NCBI GenBank assembly: GCA_019187405.1
Contig: JABAQZ010000021.1
Location: 1 to 44,495 of the forward strand
Direction: 5' to 3'
DNA from: Ignavibacteria bacterium
Lineage (GTDB): Bacteria; Bacteroidota; Ignavibacteria; Tepidaquicellales; Tepidaquicellaceae
Length of the DNA: 44,495 nucleotides
Made by a program: the position numbers and the translations under genes
Shown here: one piece after another, positions 8,586 through 19,700 of the stretch
Layout: each line of letters begins with the position of its first letter
How positions within the stretch are numbered: the first letter of the stretch is position 1
The notes under the pieces: generated by a model
The model's database searches: none
Told to the model about the DNA's origin: nothing
What the model saw: only the letters and a program-made list of their open reading frames with translations

Positions 8586-11500
8586 TCACGGAACAACCTT
8601 CGCCACAAAATTCGCTGCATTATTGTCCCCTATCGCTGCATCAGTTGCATCGACCAAATCGTCTCCGGTAATATCGGTATTAACATAACCGCTTACAAAA
8701 TTAGATGCATCATTATCGATTGCTCCTGCATCCGTTGCCTCAACTACTCCATCCTGATTTACATCGCCGCTGTACACTGCAAATCGAACTGGTGATGTGT
8801 CAACCTGTTTCATATTATTTCCAAATGCCTGAGACGAAGAATTCGAAAAATCATAATTCACCGAGCCGCCTCTTGTCACCGAAATTCCGCTTGCAGTCCA
8901 TGTCTCGATGCTGTTTCTGTGTGTTAAAACTAAATAATATGTTCCGCTTGATGCATTCCCGAATTTCAATGTAACACTTCCATTAGATGAAACAACTGCC
9001 ATTGACTGATCAGCAATTGAATATGGATAAAGATTATTTCTCAAATAAGCTGTAATTGTATCACTGACTTGTGAATTCGCACCTGCATTGTAAAATCCTT
9101 CGATGAACATTGTTGCATTAACAGTAATATTCGGGCTTTCTGCAACTGCAACCGGACTAAGATTATTATGAATATCCTGCGCAACGATATAGTAGTAATA
9201 GATTCCGCTCATCGGAGATGTATCGAGAAATGTTGAATCAGTTGTTTCAGCATATACCGGCTCTGTATTAGGATCTATAGTCGGTGAAGCGCTCCTATAA
9301 AGTATATAGTTTTTCAAGTCCAGCGCGGAATTTCTTCCCCAGTTAAGTCTTACATCTGCACCTGACTGAGAAGCAGTAAATGGGCTTACCATCGGAGGCG
9401 AGATATTATCGATACTTCTGCCTGAGAGAATTGCCGATTCCCAATAAGTACCCGGGTTACTTGTTCTTGCCCTGATTTTATAAAATAAGTTCCCATTATT
9501 TCCCGATAAGGAATCAAATGGTGTAGAGGCAGTATAAGTATAAAACGAATGTTGAGATGGCGTAATGGTTGCAATTTCTTCCCATGAAAAATTTCCGCCA
9601 CTCGGAGGATAGCTCCTGAATACTGAATAGTTTGAAATTGTGCTGTTCCCGTAAGAATCAAAACTGCTTCGTGCCCACTTTATATTAACCTTTCCTCCCT
9701 GATCAAAAGGAATATCTCTTACATAAAGTAAAATTGGTTTTGCTGATATTGCGGAACCAAAATAAAGATGCGCTTTTCCTGTTTGTGTATAATATCCATA
9801 TGCTCCAACGATTAAGTCAGAGTAACCGTCACCGTTTGGATCGCCGGCTGATGACACTGATGCTCCGAAGAAATTGTTTGCCGATTCACCTGTCATAATT
9901 ACATCTGCTTCATTGTTTACGGAAGTTCCGCCAAAATACAAATATGATCTTCCTGTACCTGAATTAAATAAGTGCGCACCGGCGATTACATCAGAGTATC
10001 CGTCGCCATTCACATCTCCGGCATCGGAGACTGAATATCCAAGTCTATCTCCTACTGCCTCTCCCGTAAAAATAATGTCTTCCGTATTATTCATTGGCGT
10101 TCCTCCAAAGTAAATACATGCTTTGCCTGTAAAATTGGCATATCCTAATGCACCGATTATCACGTCTTGAAATCCGTCCCGATTTACATCTCCAGCATTT
10201 GAAATAGAATATCCAAAGTAGATATTTGTAGCCTCGCCTGTCATAACTACATCTGCAGTGTTATTAACAGATGATCCTCCATAGTAAAGATAAACTCTTC
10301 CTGTATATGAATTATACACATAAGCTCCGGCGATTACATCAGAGTATCCGTCTGCATTTACATCACCGGCAGAGGAAACAGAAGCTCCAAATCTATTGCC
10401 TGTAGCTTCTCCGGTCATATTAACATCTGCGATATTGTCCATCGTTGCACCGCCAAAATAAACGTATGCCCTGCCTGTATTGGAAGTATATCCGTATGCT
10501 CCGGCGATTACATCAGAATATCCGTCGCCATTCACGTCGCTGGCATCGGAGACTGAAAGTCCAAAATAGTTTAACGTTGCTTCGCCTGTTATTATTACGT
10601 CTGCGGTATTATCTATTGATGTTCCACCAAAATAAATATATGCCCTGCCAGTACTGGAAGAATATCCATACGCGCCGATTATTACATCGGAGTAACCGTC
10701 GCCGTTTACATCGCCGGCTGAAGCAGTTGAATTACCAAAGAAATTGCTTGAAGACTCGCCCGTCATTACCACATCCGAAATGTTATCCATTGAAGCTCCA
10801 CCAAAAAATATATATGCTCTGCCGGTGGATGAAGAATATCCCGGTGATCCTATAATTACATCGGAATATCCATCACCGTTTACATCACCGGCAGAAGCGA
10901 CAGAAATTCCAAAGTTGTTGAATGTCGCACCGCCTGTCATACTTAAATCGGACACAATCTCGTTCCTCATGAAATAGTCGAAAATATATGCTCTGCCGGT
11001 GGATGAAGAATATCCCGGTGATCCTATAATTACATCGGAATATCCATCTCCGTTTACGTCCTCCGCTGAAGATACTGAAGCTCCGAAATAATCGCCTGAT
11101 ATTTCGCCTGTCAAAATTACATCTGCAGTATTATTCATTGATGCTCCGCCGAAATATAAATATGCTCTGCCCTTACTGGAAACGTATCCGTATGCCCCTA
11201 TGATTACATCAGAGTATCCGTCGCCGTTCACATCACCAGCGACAGTGACCGAGCATCCAAAAAAATTGCTTAATGCTTCGCCCGTAAAATCTACATCAGC
11301 TGTATTATCCATGCTGGTTCCTCCCAAAAAAAGATATGCTTTACCTATATAGGAAGAATATCCTTCTGCTCCGACAATGACATCAGAGTACCCGTCGCCA
11401 TTCACATCGCCTGCTGAATTTACTGAAATTCCAAAGCGATTGTTCGCAGCTTCGCCTGTCATAATTACGTCAGCAGAATTATTCATTGAAGTTCCACCGA

Positions 11501-12401
11501 AGTATAAATATACTCTGCCTGTTGAAGAAGTATAACCGTAAGCTCCAATAATTACATCAGAGTACCCGTCACCGTTCACGTCGCCGGCAGATGAGACTGA
11601 AGCTCCAAAGTAACTTGCTGTTTCAGGGTTAAAAATAACATCTGCAGTATTATCCATTGTTTCTCCACCATAAAAAAGATATGATCTGCCGGTATTACCG
11701 TTATATGCACTTGCCCCTATGATTATATCAGAATAACCGTCACCATTTACATCGCCGGCTGAGGTCAATGATATACCAAAGTTGTTGAGAATTCCCTCGC
11801 CTGTAAAAATCACATCGGCGGCATTATTCATTGTTGGTCCTCCGAAATAAATGTATGCCCTGCCTTTACTGGAAGAATATCCTAACGCTCCGACGATTAC
11901 ATCCGAGTAGCCGTCACCGTTTACATCACCAGCTGAAGATACACTGTATCCAAAGTCGTTGTTTATCGCTTCTCCCGTCAAAACAATATCTGCAACGGTA
12001 TTTATAACTGTTCCTCCAAAATAAATATAAGCTCTGCCGGTATAGGATGCATATATGTAAGCTCCGACAATAATATCAGTGTATCCGTCGCCGTTTACAT
12101 CGCCTGCAGATGAGACCGATCTACCGAAACGCTCTCCTGCATTCATTCCGTTGAAGATTTTTCTCTGCATTGCATCGCCTTCATCTTCAATTATTTTATT
12201 TCCGTTTTCGTCGCGAAGAGAGTTAAGCCAGTCTCTTGTCACACCTGCAGGAAGTGAATCGGACTTTTGAGGCTGTGAATTTATTTCTTGCGGAAGTGAA
12301 TTGCTTCTATCGGATTTTAACCAGCTTGCATTTGCTAGTTCCGTAATTGTCAAATATATCCCAAGAAGCAAAATAACTTTGAAAAAGTAATTGTTCTTCA
12401 T
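8586..12401 (-). CDS. Secreted double seven-bladed FG-GAP propeller protein, tandem copy 1
   Basis: A 1,271-residue exported protein. Residues 1-26 form a signal peptide ending ANAS. Fourteen FG-GAP repeats occupy about residues 85-880, each with a calcium loop like GDVNGDGYSD, then I(I/V)GAYGY, GRAYIYFGG and TGEA. After the seventh repeat (about residue 475) the usual FGGxSMxN loop is replaced by DYFMRNEIVSD, splitting the repeats 7+7, as expected for two seven-bladed integrin-alpha-like propellers. Two FN3-like domains follow (about 885-1090), and the shared C-terminal module fills 1097-1271 (HRNSIETWT, two dockerin-like loops, final KVVP). It is a probable surface adhesin or binding protein. 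Blade 12 has GDVNRDG and blade 14 GDPNGDG, mild loop variants. It has a near-identical N-terminus, promoter and tail to the gene at 12675-16487, which points to recent duplication. Confidence 0.88.
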   Translation of the reverse strand: MKNNYFFKVILLLGIYLTITELANASWLKSDRSNSLPQEINSQPQKSDSLPAGVTRDWLNSLRDENGNKIIEDEGDAMQRKIFNGMNAGERFGRSVSSAGDVNGDGYTDIIVGAYIYASYTGRAYIYFGGTVINTVADIVLTGEAINNDFGYSVSSAGDVNGDGYSDVIVGALGYSSSKGRAYIYFGGPTMNNAADVIFTGEGILNNFGISLTSAGDVNGDGYSDIIIGASAYNGNTGRSYLFYGGETMDNTADVIFNPETASYFGASVSSAGDVNGDGYSDVIIGAYGYTSSTGRVYLYFGGTSMNNSADVIMTGEAANNRFGISVNSAGDVNGDGYSDVIVGAEGYSSYIGKAYLFLGGTSMDNTADVDFTGEALSNFFGCSVTVAGDVNGDGYSDVIIGAYGYVSSKGRAYLYFGGASMNNTADVILTGEISGDYFGASVSSAEDVNGDGYSDVIIGSPGYSSSTGRAYIFDYFMRNEIVSDLSMTGGATFNNFGISVASAGDVNGDGYSDVIIGSPGYSSSTGRAYIFFGGASMDNISDVVMTGESSSNFFGNSTASAGDVNGDGYSDVIIGAYGYSSSTGRAYIYFGGTSIDNTADVIITGEATLNYFGLSVSDASDVNGDGYSDVIAGAYGYTSNTGRAYVYFGGATMDNIADVNMTGEATGNRFGASVSSAGDVNADGYSDVIAGAYVYNSYTGRVYLYYGGSSVNNTADVVMTGEATNIYFGYSISNAGDVNRDGFQDVIIGALGYANFTGKACIYFGGTPMNNTEDIIFTGEAVGDRLGYSVSDAGDVNGDGYSDVIAGAHLFNSGTGRSYLYFGGTSVNNEADVIMTGESANNFFGASVSSAGDPNGDGYSDLIVGAYGYYTQTGKAHLYFGSAISAKPILLYVRDIPFDQGGKVNIKWARSSFDSYGNSTISNYSVFRSYPPSGGNFSWEEIATITPSQHSFYTYTASTPFDSLSGNNGNLFYKIRARTSNPGTYWESAILSGRSIDNISPPMVSPFTASQSGADVRLNWGRNSALDLKNYILYRSASPTIDPNTEPVYAETTDSTFLDTSPMSGIYYYYIVAQDIHNNLSPVAVAESPNITVNATMFIEGFYNAGANSQVSDTITAYLRNNLYPYSIADQSMAVVSSNGSVTLKFGNASSGTYYLVLTHRNSIETWTASGISVTRGGSVNYDFSNSSSQAFGNNMKQVDTSPVRFAVYSGDVNQDGVVEATDAGAIDNDASNFVSGYVNTDITGDDLVDATDAAIGDNNAANFVAKVVP

Positions 12402-12421
12402 GATGATTATAGTTAAAGTTT

Positions 12422-12451
12422 ATAAAATATTTTGCTTCCCGAACTTAACAA
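12422..12451 (-). promoter_or_regulatory. Candidate promoter of FG-GAP gene copy 1
   Basis: On the minus strand, TTG (12451-12449), a 19-bp spacer and TATTTTAT (12429-12422) resemble the Bacteroidota TTG-N19-TAnnTTTG pattern about 20 bp before the ATG. The same sequence occurs upstream of copy 2 at 16508-16537. Confidence 0.4.
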
Positions 12452-12534
12452 TTTTAATTCTAAAATTCAGTTTTTAAATATTGATTATTGAAAAGAAATT
12501 TCAATTTCTCTAAAATGTTTTTCTTCGTTCCCAC

Positions 12535-12642
12535 TGTGTCTTCTCATTTGTTTTAATATAAAATAACGAATTCATTCAAATTGCGGGGACACCGCGGAGA
12601 CGCAAAATATTGTAGAGATGCAAAATATTGCATCTCTACAAT
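12535..12642. repeat. Intergenic duplication unit, copy 2, with hairpin
   Basis: Second copy of the block downstream of a tandem FG-GAP gene, here shortened (no CGGGGCTGGGAAATATATTT stretch). The terminal hairpin is intact: ATTGTAGAGATGC at 12609-12621, loop, and its complement at 12630-12642. It lies 32 bp beyond the stop of the gene at 12675-16487 and may terminate its transcript. Confidence 0.7.
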
Positions 12643-12674
12643 TGATAATTAATAATTAAAAATTGATAATTGAA

Positions 12675-15600
12675 TCACGGAACAACCTTCCCCACAAAAT
12701 TCGCTGCATTATTGTCCCCTATCGCTGCATCAGTTGCATCGACCAAATCGTCTCCGGTAATATCAGTATTCAAATAACCGCTTACAAAATTAGATGCATC
12801 ATTATCGATTGCTCCTGCATCCGTTGCATCAACGACTCCATCCTGATTTACATCGCCGCTGTACACTGCAAATCGAACTGGCGATAAATCAACCTGCTTC
12901 ATATTATTTCCAAATGCCTGAGACGAAGAATTCGAAAAATCATAATTCACCGAGCCGCCTCTTGTCACCGAAATTCCGCTTGCAGTCCATGTCTCGATGC
13001 TGTTTCTGTGTGTTAAAACTAAATAATATGTTCCGCTTGTAGCATTCCCGAATTTCAATGTAACACTTCCATTAGATGAAACAACTGCCATTGACTGATC
13101 AGCAATTGAATATGGATAAAAATTATTTCTCAAATAAGCTGTAATTGTATCACTGACTTGTGAATTCGCACCTGCATTATAAAAACCTTCGATGAACATT
13201 GTTGCATTAACAGTAATATTCGGACTTTCTGCAACTGCAACCGGGCTAAGATTATTATGAATATCCTGTGCAACTATAAAGTAGTAATACAAACCGCTCA
13301 AAGGTGAAGTATCGAGATAAGTCGAATCACCAAGAGTTGCAATAGGTGTTTCAGTGTAGGGATCAATGGTCGGCAAAGTGCTTCTGAATAAAACATAATT
13401 CATCAGATCCGGTGCTGTGCTTCGTTCCCAGTAGAGCCGTACATTGCTTGCTTCCGATACTGCCGTAAAAGGTGATACCATAAGAGGAGCTATGTTGTCA
13501 ATACTGTGTCCCGATAAAATACCTGACCTCCAGTATTGCGAGGCTATTGAAGTTCTCGCAGTGATTCTGAAATAGAATGTCCCGCTGGAAAGAGATGAAG
13601 AGTCATAAGGGGTTGACGCTGTGTATGTATAGAATGGTTCGTTTGTAGCAGGAATGAAGGATATGTTTTCCCATGAGAAATTGCCTCCGGACGGAGGATA
13701 GCTGCGCTGAACAACATAATCTGTAATCACGTTAATACCATAAACATCGTAGCTGCTTCTCGCCCATTTCAAATGTAAATAACCTCCCTGATCATTCGGT
13801 ACATCTTTCACATAATTCAAAATCGGCTTTGCGCTTATTGCCGAGCCAAGATAAATGTAAGCTTTACCTGTATTGCTGCTGTATCCGCGAGCCCCGGCAA
13901 TTAAATCAGAATATCCGTCACCGTTTACATCACCGGCAGAGGATACTGAAATACCAAAATAATTATTTATGGCTTCTCCTGTCATTGTAACATCAGCGAT
14001 ACTGTTCATACTTACTCCTCCAAAAAAAATGTATGCTCTGCCGGTACTGCTGCTGTATCCATAAGCCCCGACAATTACATCTAAATATCCGTCACCGTTT
14101 ACATCGCCGGCGTCGGATACATAATTTCCAAAATAATTATCTATTGCTTCTCCTGTCATTGTTACATCTGCAACATTGTCCATACTAACTCCTCCAAAGT
14201 AAATGTATGCTCTGCCGGTATTGCTGCTGTATCCACGAGCCCCGGCAATTAAATCAGAATATCCGTCTCCGTTTACATCACCGGCTTCGGATACTGAAAT
14301 TCCAAAAAAATTACCTGTTGCTTCTCCTGTCATTGTTACATCTGCAAGATTGTTCATACTTACTCCTCCAAAGAAAATGTATGCTTTGCCTGTAGAGCTG
14401 CTGGCATAAGCTCCGACAATCACATCAGAATAACCGTCTCCGTTTACATCTCCGGCAGAGGATACTGAATATCCAAAATTATTATTTACAGCTTCTCCTG
14501 TCATAGTTACATCTGATGCATTATTCATACTTGCCCCTCCATAGTATATGTATGCTCTGCCGGTATTGCTGCTGTATCCATAAGCCCCGACAATTACATC
14601 TGAATATCCGTCACTATTTACATCACCGGCTTCGGATACTGAACCACCAAAATAAGTTAATGTCGCTTCTCCGGTCATTGTTACATCTGCAATATTGTTC
14701 ATGCTTACTCCTCCAAAGAAAATGTATGCTCTGCCTGTAGAGCCGCTGGGTCCATAAGCCCCGACAATTACATCTGAATATCCGTCACCGTTTACATCGC
14801 CGGCTCCGGATACTGAAATGCCAAAAATAAAACCTACAGCTCCTGTCATTATAACATCTGCGATATTATTCATGCTTGCTCCACCAAAGAAAATGTATGC
14901 TCTGCCGGTATTGCTGCTGTATTGATAAGCCCCGACAATCACATCTGAATATCCGTCACCGTTTACATCACCGGCTTCGGATACTGAATATCCAAAATAA
15001 TTATTTGCTACTTCGCCTGTCATATCAAGATCTTGAGTGATTTCTCCATTCATGAAATAGTCATATAAATATGTTCTGCCGGTATTACCCGTGTATCCAT
15101 AAGCTCCGACAATTACATCCGAATATCCGTCTCCGTTTACATCTCCGGCAGAGGATACTGAATATCCAAAATAATTATTTGCTGCTTCTCCTGTCATTGT
15201 AATATCAGCGATACTGTTCATGCTTGCTCCTCCAAAGAATATGTATGTTTTGCCGGTAGAACTGCTGTATCCATAAGCCCCGGCAATTACATCTGAATAT
15301 CCGTCACCGTTTATATCACCGGCTTCGGATACATAATTTCCAAAATAATTATCTATTGCTTCTCCTGTCATTGTTACATCTGCGATGCTATTCATAATTG
15401 CTCCTCCAAAGTAAATATATGCTCTGCCGGTAGAAGTGCTGTATCCATTAGCCCCGACAATTACATCTGAATATCCGTCACCGTTTACATCGCCGGCTGT
15501 AGAAACTGAATAACCAAATAAATCAGATGTCGATTCTCCTGTCATTGTAACATCCGCGATACTATTCATGCTTGCTCCTCCTAAGTAAATATATGCTCTG

Positions 15601-16487
15601 CCGGTACTACTGCTGTATGCATAAGCTCCTATAATCACATCTGAATATCCGTCACTGTTTACATCACCTGCTTTGGATACTGAATAGCCAAAATAATTAT
15701 TTGCGGTCTCGCCTATCATTGTTAGATCTGAGAGATTGTTCATGTTTGTTCCTCCAAAATAAATATATGCACTGCCTGTATTGCCAGTGTATCCAAGAGC
15801 CCCTGCAATTACATCCGAATATCCGTCACCGTTTACATCACCGGCTGTTGATACTGAACGACCAAAAAAATCATTTGCTGCTTCTCCTGTCATTGTTACA
15901 TCAATAATATTGTTCATGCTTACTCCACCAAAGAAAATGTACGCTCTGCCGGTAAAGCTGCTGTATCCATTAGCTCCGATAATTACATCAGAATATCCGT
16001 CACCGTTTACATCGCCTGCTTCGGATACTGAAATTCCAAAATAATTATTTGTTGCTTCTCCTGTCATTGTTAAGTCTGCAACTGTATTCATACTAAGTCC
16101 TCCGTAGAAGATATAAGCTCTGCCGGTATTTGAACTAAAGAATGATGCTCCTATGACGATATCATCATATCCGTCCCCGTTTACATCACCTGCAGTTGAA
16201 ACCGAATAGCCGAATTGATCCCCTGTATTCAAACCATTAAATATTTTTCTCTGCATTGCATCGCCTTCTTCTTCAATTATTTTATTTCCGTTTTCGTCGC
16301 GAAGAGAGTTAAGCCAGTCTCTTGTCACACCTGCAGGAAGTGAATCGGACTTTTGAGGCTGTGAATTTATTTCTTGCGGAAGTGAATTGCTTCTATCGGA
16401 TTTTAACCAGCTTGCATTTGCTAGTTCCGTAATTGTCAAATATATCCCAAGAAGCAAAATAACTTTGAAAAAGTAATTGTTCTTCAT
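12675..16487 (-). CDS. Secreted double seven-bladed FG-GAP propeller protein, tandem copy 2
   Basis: A 1,270-residue paralogue. The first ~85 residues (signal peptide and SDSLPAGVTRDWLNSLRDEN spacer) are almost identical to the protein of 8586-12401. Fourteen FG-GAP repeats run from about residue 88 to 880, with the DYFMNGEITQD blade-7 variant at about residue 477 dividing them 7+7. Two FN3-like segments and the C-terminal module (about 1097-1270, ending GKVVP) follow. Blades 6 and 13, seven apart, share the unusual FGNYVS start, and blades 12 and 14 share DLIAGARGYSSNTG, signs of blade copying. Repeats differ far more between paralogues than the ends do. Likely a calcium-dependent surface adhesin; the ligand is unknown. 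Confidence 0.88.
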   Translation of the reverse strand: MKNNYFFKVILLLGIYLTITELANASWLKSDRSNSLPQEINSQPQKSDSLPAGVTRDWLNSLRDENGNKIIEEEGDAMQRKIFNGLNTGDQFGYSVSTAGDVNGDGYDDIVIGASFFSSNTGRAYIFYGGLSMNTVADLTMTGEATNNYFGISVSEAGDVNGDGYSDVIIGANGYSSFTGRAYIFFGGVSMNNIIDVTMTGEAANDFFGRSVSTAGDVNGDGYSDVIAGALGYTGNTGSAYIYFGGTNMNNLSDLTMIGETANNYFGYSVSKAGDVNSDGYSDVIIGAYAYSSSTGRAYIYLGGASMNSIADVTMTGESTSDLFGYSVSTAGDVNGDGYSDVIVGANGYSTSTGRAYIYFGGAIMNSIADVTMTGEAIDNYFGNYVSEAGDINGDGYSDVIAGAYGYSSSTGKTYIFFGGASMNSIADITMTGEAANNYFGYSVSSAGDVNGDGYSDVIVGAYGYTGNTGRTYLYDYFMNGEITQDLDMTGEVANNYFGYSVSEAGDVNGDGYSDVIVGAYQYSSNTGRAYIFFGGASMNNIADVIMTGAVGFIFGISVSGAGDVNGDGYSDVIVGAYGPSGSTGRAYIFFGGVSMNNIADVTMTGEATLTYFGGSVSEAGDVNSDGYSDVIVGAYGYSSNTGRAYIYYGGASMNNASDVTMTGEAVNNNFGYSVSSAGDVNGDGYSDVIVGAYASSSTGKAYIFFGGVSMNNLADVTMTGEATGNFFGISVSEAGDVNGDGYSDLIAGARGYSSNTGRAYIYFGGVSMDNVADVTMTGEAIDNYFGNYVSDAGDVNGDGYLDVIVGAYGYSSSTGRAYIFFGGVSMNSIADVTMTGEAINNYFGISVSSAGDVNGDGYSDLIAGARGYSSNTGKAYIYLGSAISAKPILNYVKDVPNDQGGYLHLKWARSSYDVYGINVITDYVVQRSYPPSGGNFSWENISFIPATNEPFYTYTASTPYDSSSLSSGTFYFRITARTSIASQYWRSGILSGHSIDNIAPLMVSPFTAVSEASNVRLYWERSTAPDLMNYVLFRSTLPTIDPYTETPIATLGDSTYLDTSPLSGLYYYFIVAQDIHNNLSPVAVAESPNITVNATMFIEGFYNAGANSQVSDTITAYLRNNFYPYSIADQSMAVVSSNGSVTLKFGNATSGTYYLVLTHRNSIETWTASGISVTRGGSVNYDFSNSSSQAFGNNMKQVDLSPVRFAVYSGDVNQDGVVDATDAGAIDNDASNFVSGYLNTDITGDDLVDATDAAIGDNNAANFVGKVVP

Positions 16488-16507
16488 GGTGATTATAGTT
16501 AAAGTTT

Positions 16508-16537
16508 ATAAAATATTTTGCTTCCCGAACTTAACAA
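16508..16537 (-). promoter_or_regulatory. Candidate promoter of FG-GAP gene copy 2
   Basis: Sequence identical to that at 12422-12451 (TTG, 19-bp spacer, TATTTTAT on the minus strand), at the same distance from the ATG. About 130 bp upstream of both genes is nearly identical, so the two copies should be expressed alike. The third copy (start at 20634) has an unrelated upstream region. Confidence 0.4.
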
Positions 16538-16610
16538 TTTTAATTCTAAAATTCAGTTTTTAAATGTTGATTATTGAAAAGAAATTTCAATTTCTCTAAA
16601 ATGTTTTCCT

Positions 16611-16750
16611 TCGTTCCCGCTGTGTCCCCTCATTTGTTTTTATATAAAATAACGAATTCATTCAAATTGCGGGAATACAGCGGGGCTGGGAAATATATTT
16701 GCAAAAACGCAAAAATATTGTAGAGACGCGGAATATTGCATCTCTACAAT
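16611..16750. repeat. Intergenic duplication unit, copy 3, with degenerate hairpin
   Basis: Third copy of the block downstream of a tandem FG-GAP gene. The hairpin at 16717-16750 is weakened: the left arm reads ATTGTAGAGACGC against GCATCTCTACAAT on the right. It lies 32 bp beyond the stop of the gene at 16783-20634. Confidence 0.65.
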
Positions 16751-16782
16751 TGATAATTAATAATTAAAAATTGATAATTGAA

Positions 16783-19700
16783 TCACGGAACAACCTTCGC
16801 CACAAAATTCGCTGCATTATTTTCCCCTATCGCTGCATCAGTTGCATCGACCAAATCGTCTCCGGTAATATCGGTATTAACATAACCGCTTACAAAATTA
16901 GATGCATCATTATCGATTGCTCCTGCATCCGTTGCCTCAACTACTCCGTCCTGATTTACATCGCCGCTAAAAATGGCAAAGCGTACAGGCGAGGTATCAA
17001 CCTGTTTCATATTATTTCCGAATGCCTGAGATGAAGAATTCGAAAAATCATAATTCACCGAGCCGCCTCTTGTCACCGAAATTCCGTTTGCACTCCATGT
17101 CTCGATGCTGTTTCTGTGTGTTAAAACTAAATAATATGTTCCGCTTGATGCATTCCCGAATTTCAATGTAACACTTCCATTAGATGAAACAACTGCCATT
17201 GACTGATCAGCAATTGAATATGGATAAAGATTATTTCTCAAATAAGCTGTAATTGTATCACTGACTTGTGAATTCGCACCTGCATTGTAAAATCCTTCGA
17301 TGAACATTGTTGCATTAACAGTAATATTCGGGCTTTCTGCAACTGCAACCGGGCTAAGATTATTATGAATATCCTGTGCAACGATGAAGTAATAATACAA
17401 ACCGCTCAAAGGTGAAGTATCGAGATAAGTCGAATCACCAAGTGTTGCAAAAGGTGTTTCAGTGTAAGGGTCAATCGTTGGTGAGGTGCTTCTGAATAAA
17501 ATGTAGTTCATAAGATCTGGCGCATTACTTCGCTTCCAATTGAGACGGACATTGCTTGCTTCCGATACTGCCGTAAAGGGTGATACCATAAGAGGAGCAA
17601 TATTGTCAATGCTCCTTCCATAGAGAATATTGGATCGCCAGAAAACTGACGGATCAGATGTTCTCGCAGTTACTCTGAAATAAAAATTTCCGGTTGCAGC
17701 GGATGAAGAATCAAAGGGAGTACTAACATTATAAGAATAAAAAGAATTCTTAACTGCTGAAATAATTCCTGAAGGTATCCATGCAAAGTTACCGCCTGTT
17801 GGAGGGTAACTCATTTCTAAATAATAGTCAGTTATGGTATTATTTCCGATTACATCGAAGCTGCTCCTCGCCCATTTCAAATATACATAACCTCCCTGAT
17901 CATTCGGTACATCTTTCACATAATTCAAAATCGGTTTTGCGCTTATTGCCGAGCCGAAATAGGTATAAGCCTTCCCAGTGTTGCTGCTGTAACCATTAGC
18001 CCCATTAATTACGTCTGAAAATCCGTCACCGTTTACATCACCGGCTGTGGAGACCGAAGTTCCAAAATAATTGCCTGTTGTTTCACCGTTCATTGTTACA
18101 TCTGAAATATTATTCATGCTCGAGCCTCCAAGATAAATGTATGCCCTACCGGTGGTGATGCTGTAAGCATAAGCCCCGACAATTACATCAGAGTATCCGT
18201 CTGCATTTACATCACCGGCTGTGGATACTGATATGCCAAAATAATCATTTGTTACTTCTCCGGTCATTGTTACATCAGCTGTAGTGTTCATACTAGTTCC
18301 TCCAAAGAATATGTATGCTTTACCGGTATAAGCGCTACTTCCATAAGCGCCAACAATGACATCAGAATGTCCGTCTCCGTTTACATCGCCGGCTTCGGAT
18401 ACTGAATAGCCAAAGAGAATATTAGTAGCTTCGCCTGTTATAACCAAATCTGCGGTATTATTCATGCTTGTCCCTCCAAAGTAAATGTATGTTCTTCCAG
18501 TATAGCTGCTGTAACCATAAGCCCCGACAATTACATCTGAATAACCGTCACCGTTTACATCTCCGGCTGTTGAAACTGATTTTCCAAAAAAATTATTAGC
18601 AGCTTCGCCTGTAATCGTTACATCTGATGCATTATTCATACTTGCACCTCCATAGTATATGTATGCTCTGCCGGTATTACTACTGTATGCATAAGCCCCG
18701 ACAATTACATCTGTATATCCGTCACCGTTTACATCGCCGGCAGTGGATACCGAAGAAGCGAAGAAACTTGTTGATCCGCCTGTCAATACTAAATCGGCAA
18801 TATTATTCATGGTCATTCCTCCATAGAATATGTATGCTCTGCCAATGTTAGAATTATAGCCATAAGCTCCGACTATTACATCAGCATATCCGTCTCCGTT
18901 TACATCGCCGGCAGTGGATACTGAACAACCAAAATAATTACTTACTGCTTCTCCAATCATAGTAACATCTGCAGTATCATTCATGCTGATTCCTCCAAAG
19001 AATATATATGCTTTTCCTGTAGAGGAATTATTTCCATAAGCCCCGACAATTATATCAGCATATCCGTCACTGTTTACATCTCCGGCTTCGGATACCGAAA
19101 ATCCAAAATAATTATTTGTTGTATCACCCGTCACAGCAATATCAGATACAATTTCTCCTTTCATAAAATAGTCATACAGATAAACTCTGCCTACATTACT
19201 AGCATAATTATAAGCCCCGACAATTATATCAGAATATCCGTCGCCATTTACATCACCGGCTGTAGAGACTGAATAACCAAATGCAGAACTGGTTGATTCA
19301 CCCGTCAATATTGCATCTATTGTATTGTTCATGCTAACTCCTCCAAAGTAAATGTATGTTCTTCCGGTAAAGTTGCTGTAACCATAAGCCCCGACAATTA
19401 CATCTGAATAACCGTCACCGTTTACATCTCCGGCTGTTGAAACTGATTTTCCAAAAAAATTATTAGTAGCTTCGCCTGTAATCGTTACATCTGATGCATT
19501 ATTCATACTTGCACCTCCATAGTATATGTATGCTCTGCCGGTAGAAGTGCTGTATCCATTAGCCCCGATAATTACATCATCATATCCGTCACCGTTTACA
19601 TCGCCGGCTGTGGAGGCAGATTTGCCAAAATAATTATTTACTGCTTCCCCGGCCATTGTTACATCGGCAGTATTGTTCATGCTTGCTCCTCCAAAATAAA

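Noticed and set aside
9386-16044. Numerous shorter open frames on the plus strand across the FG-GAP genes
   Set aside because: They are antisense shadows of the repetitive minus-strand genes and repeat with the blade period.
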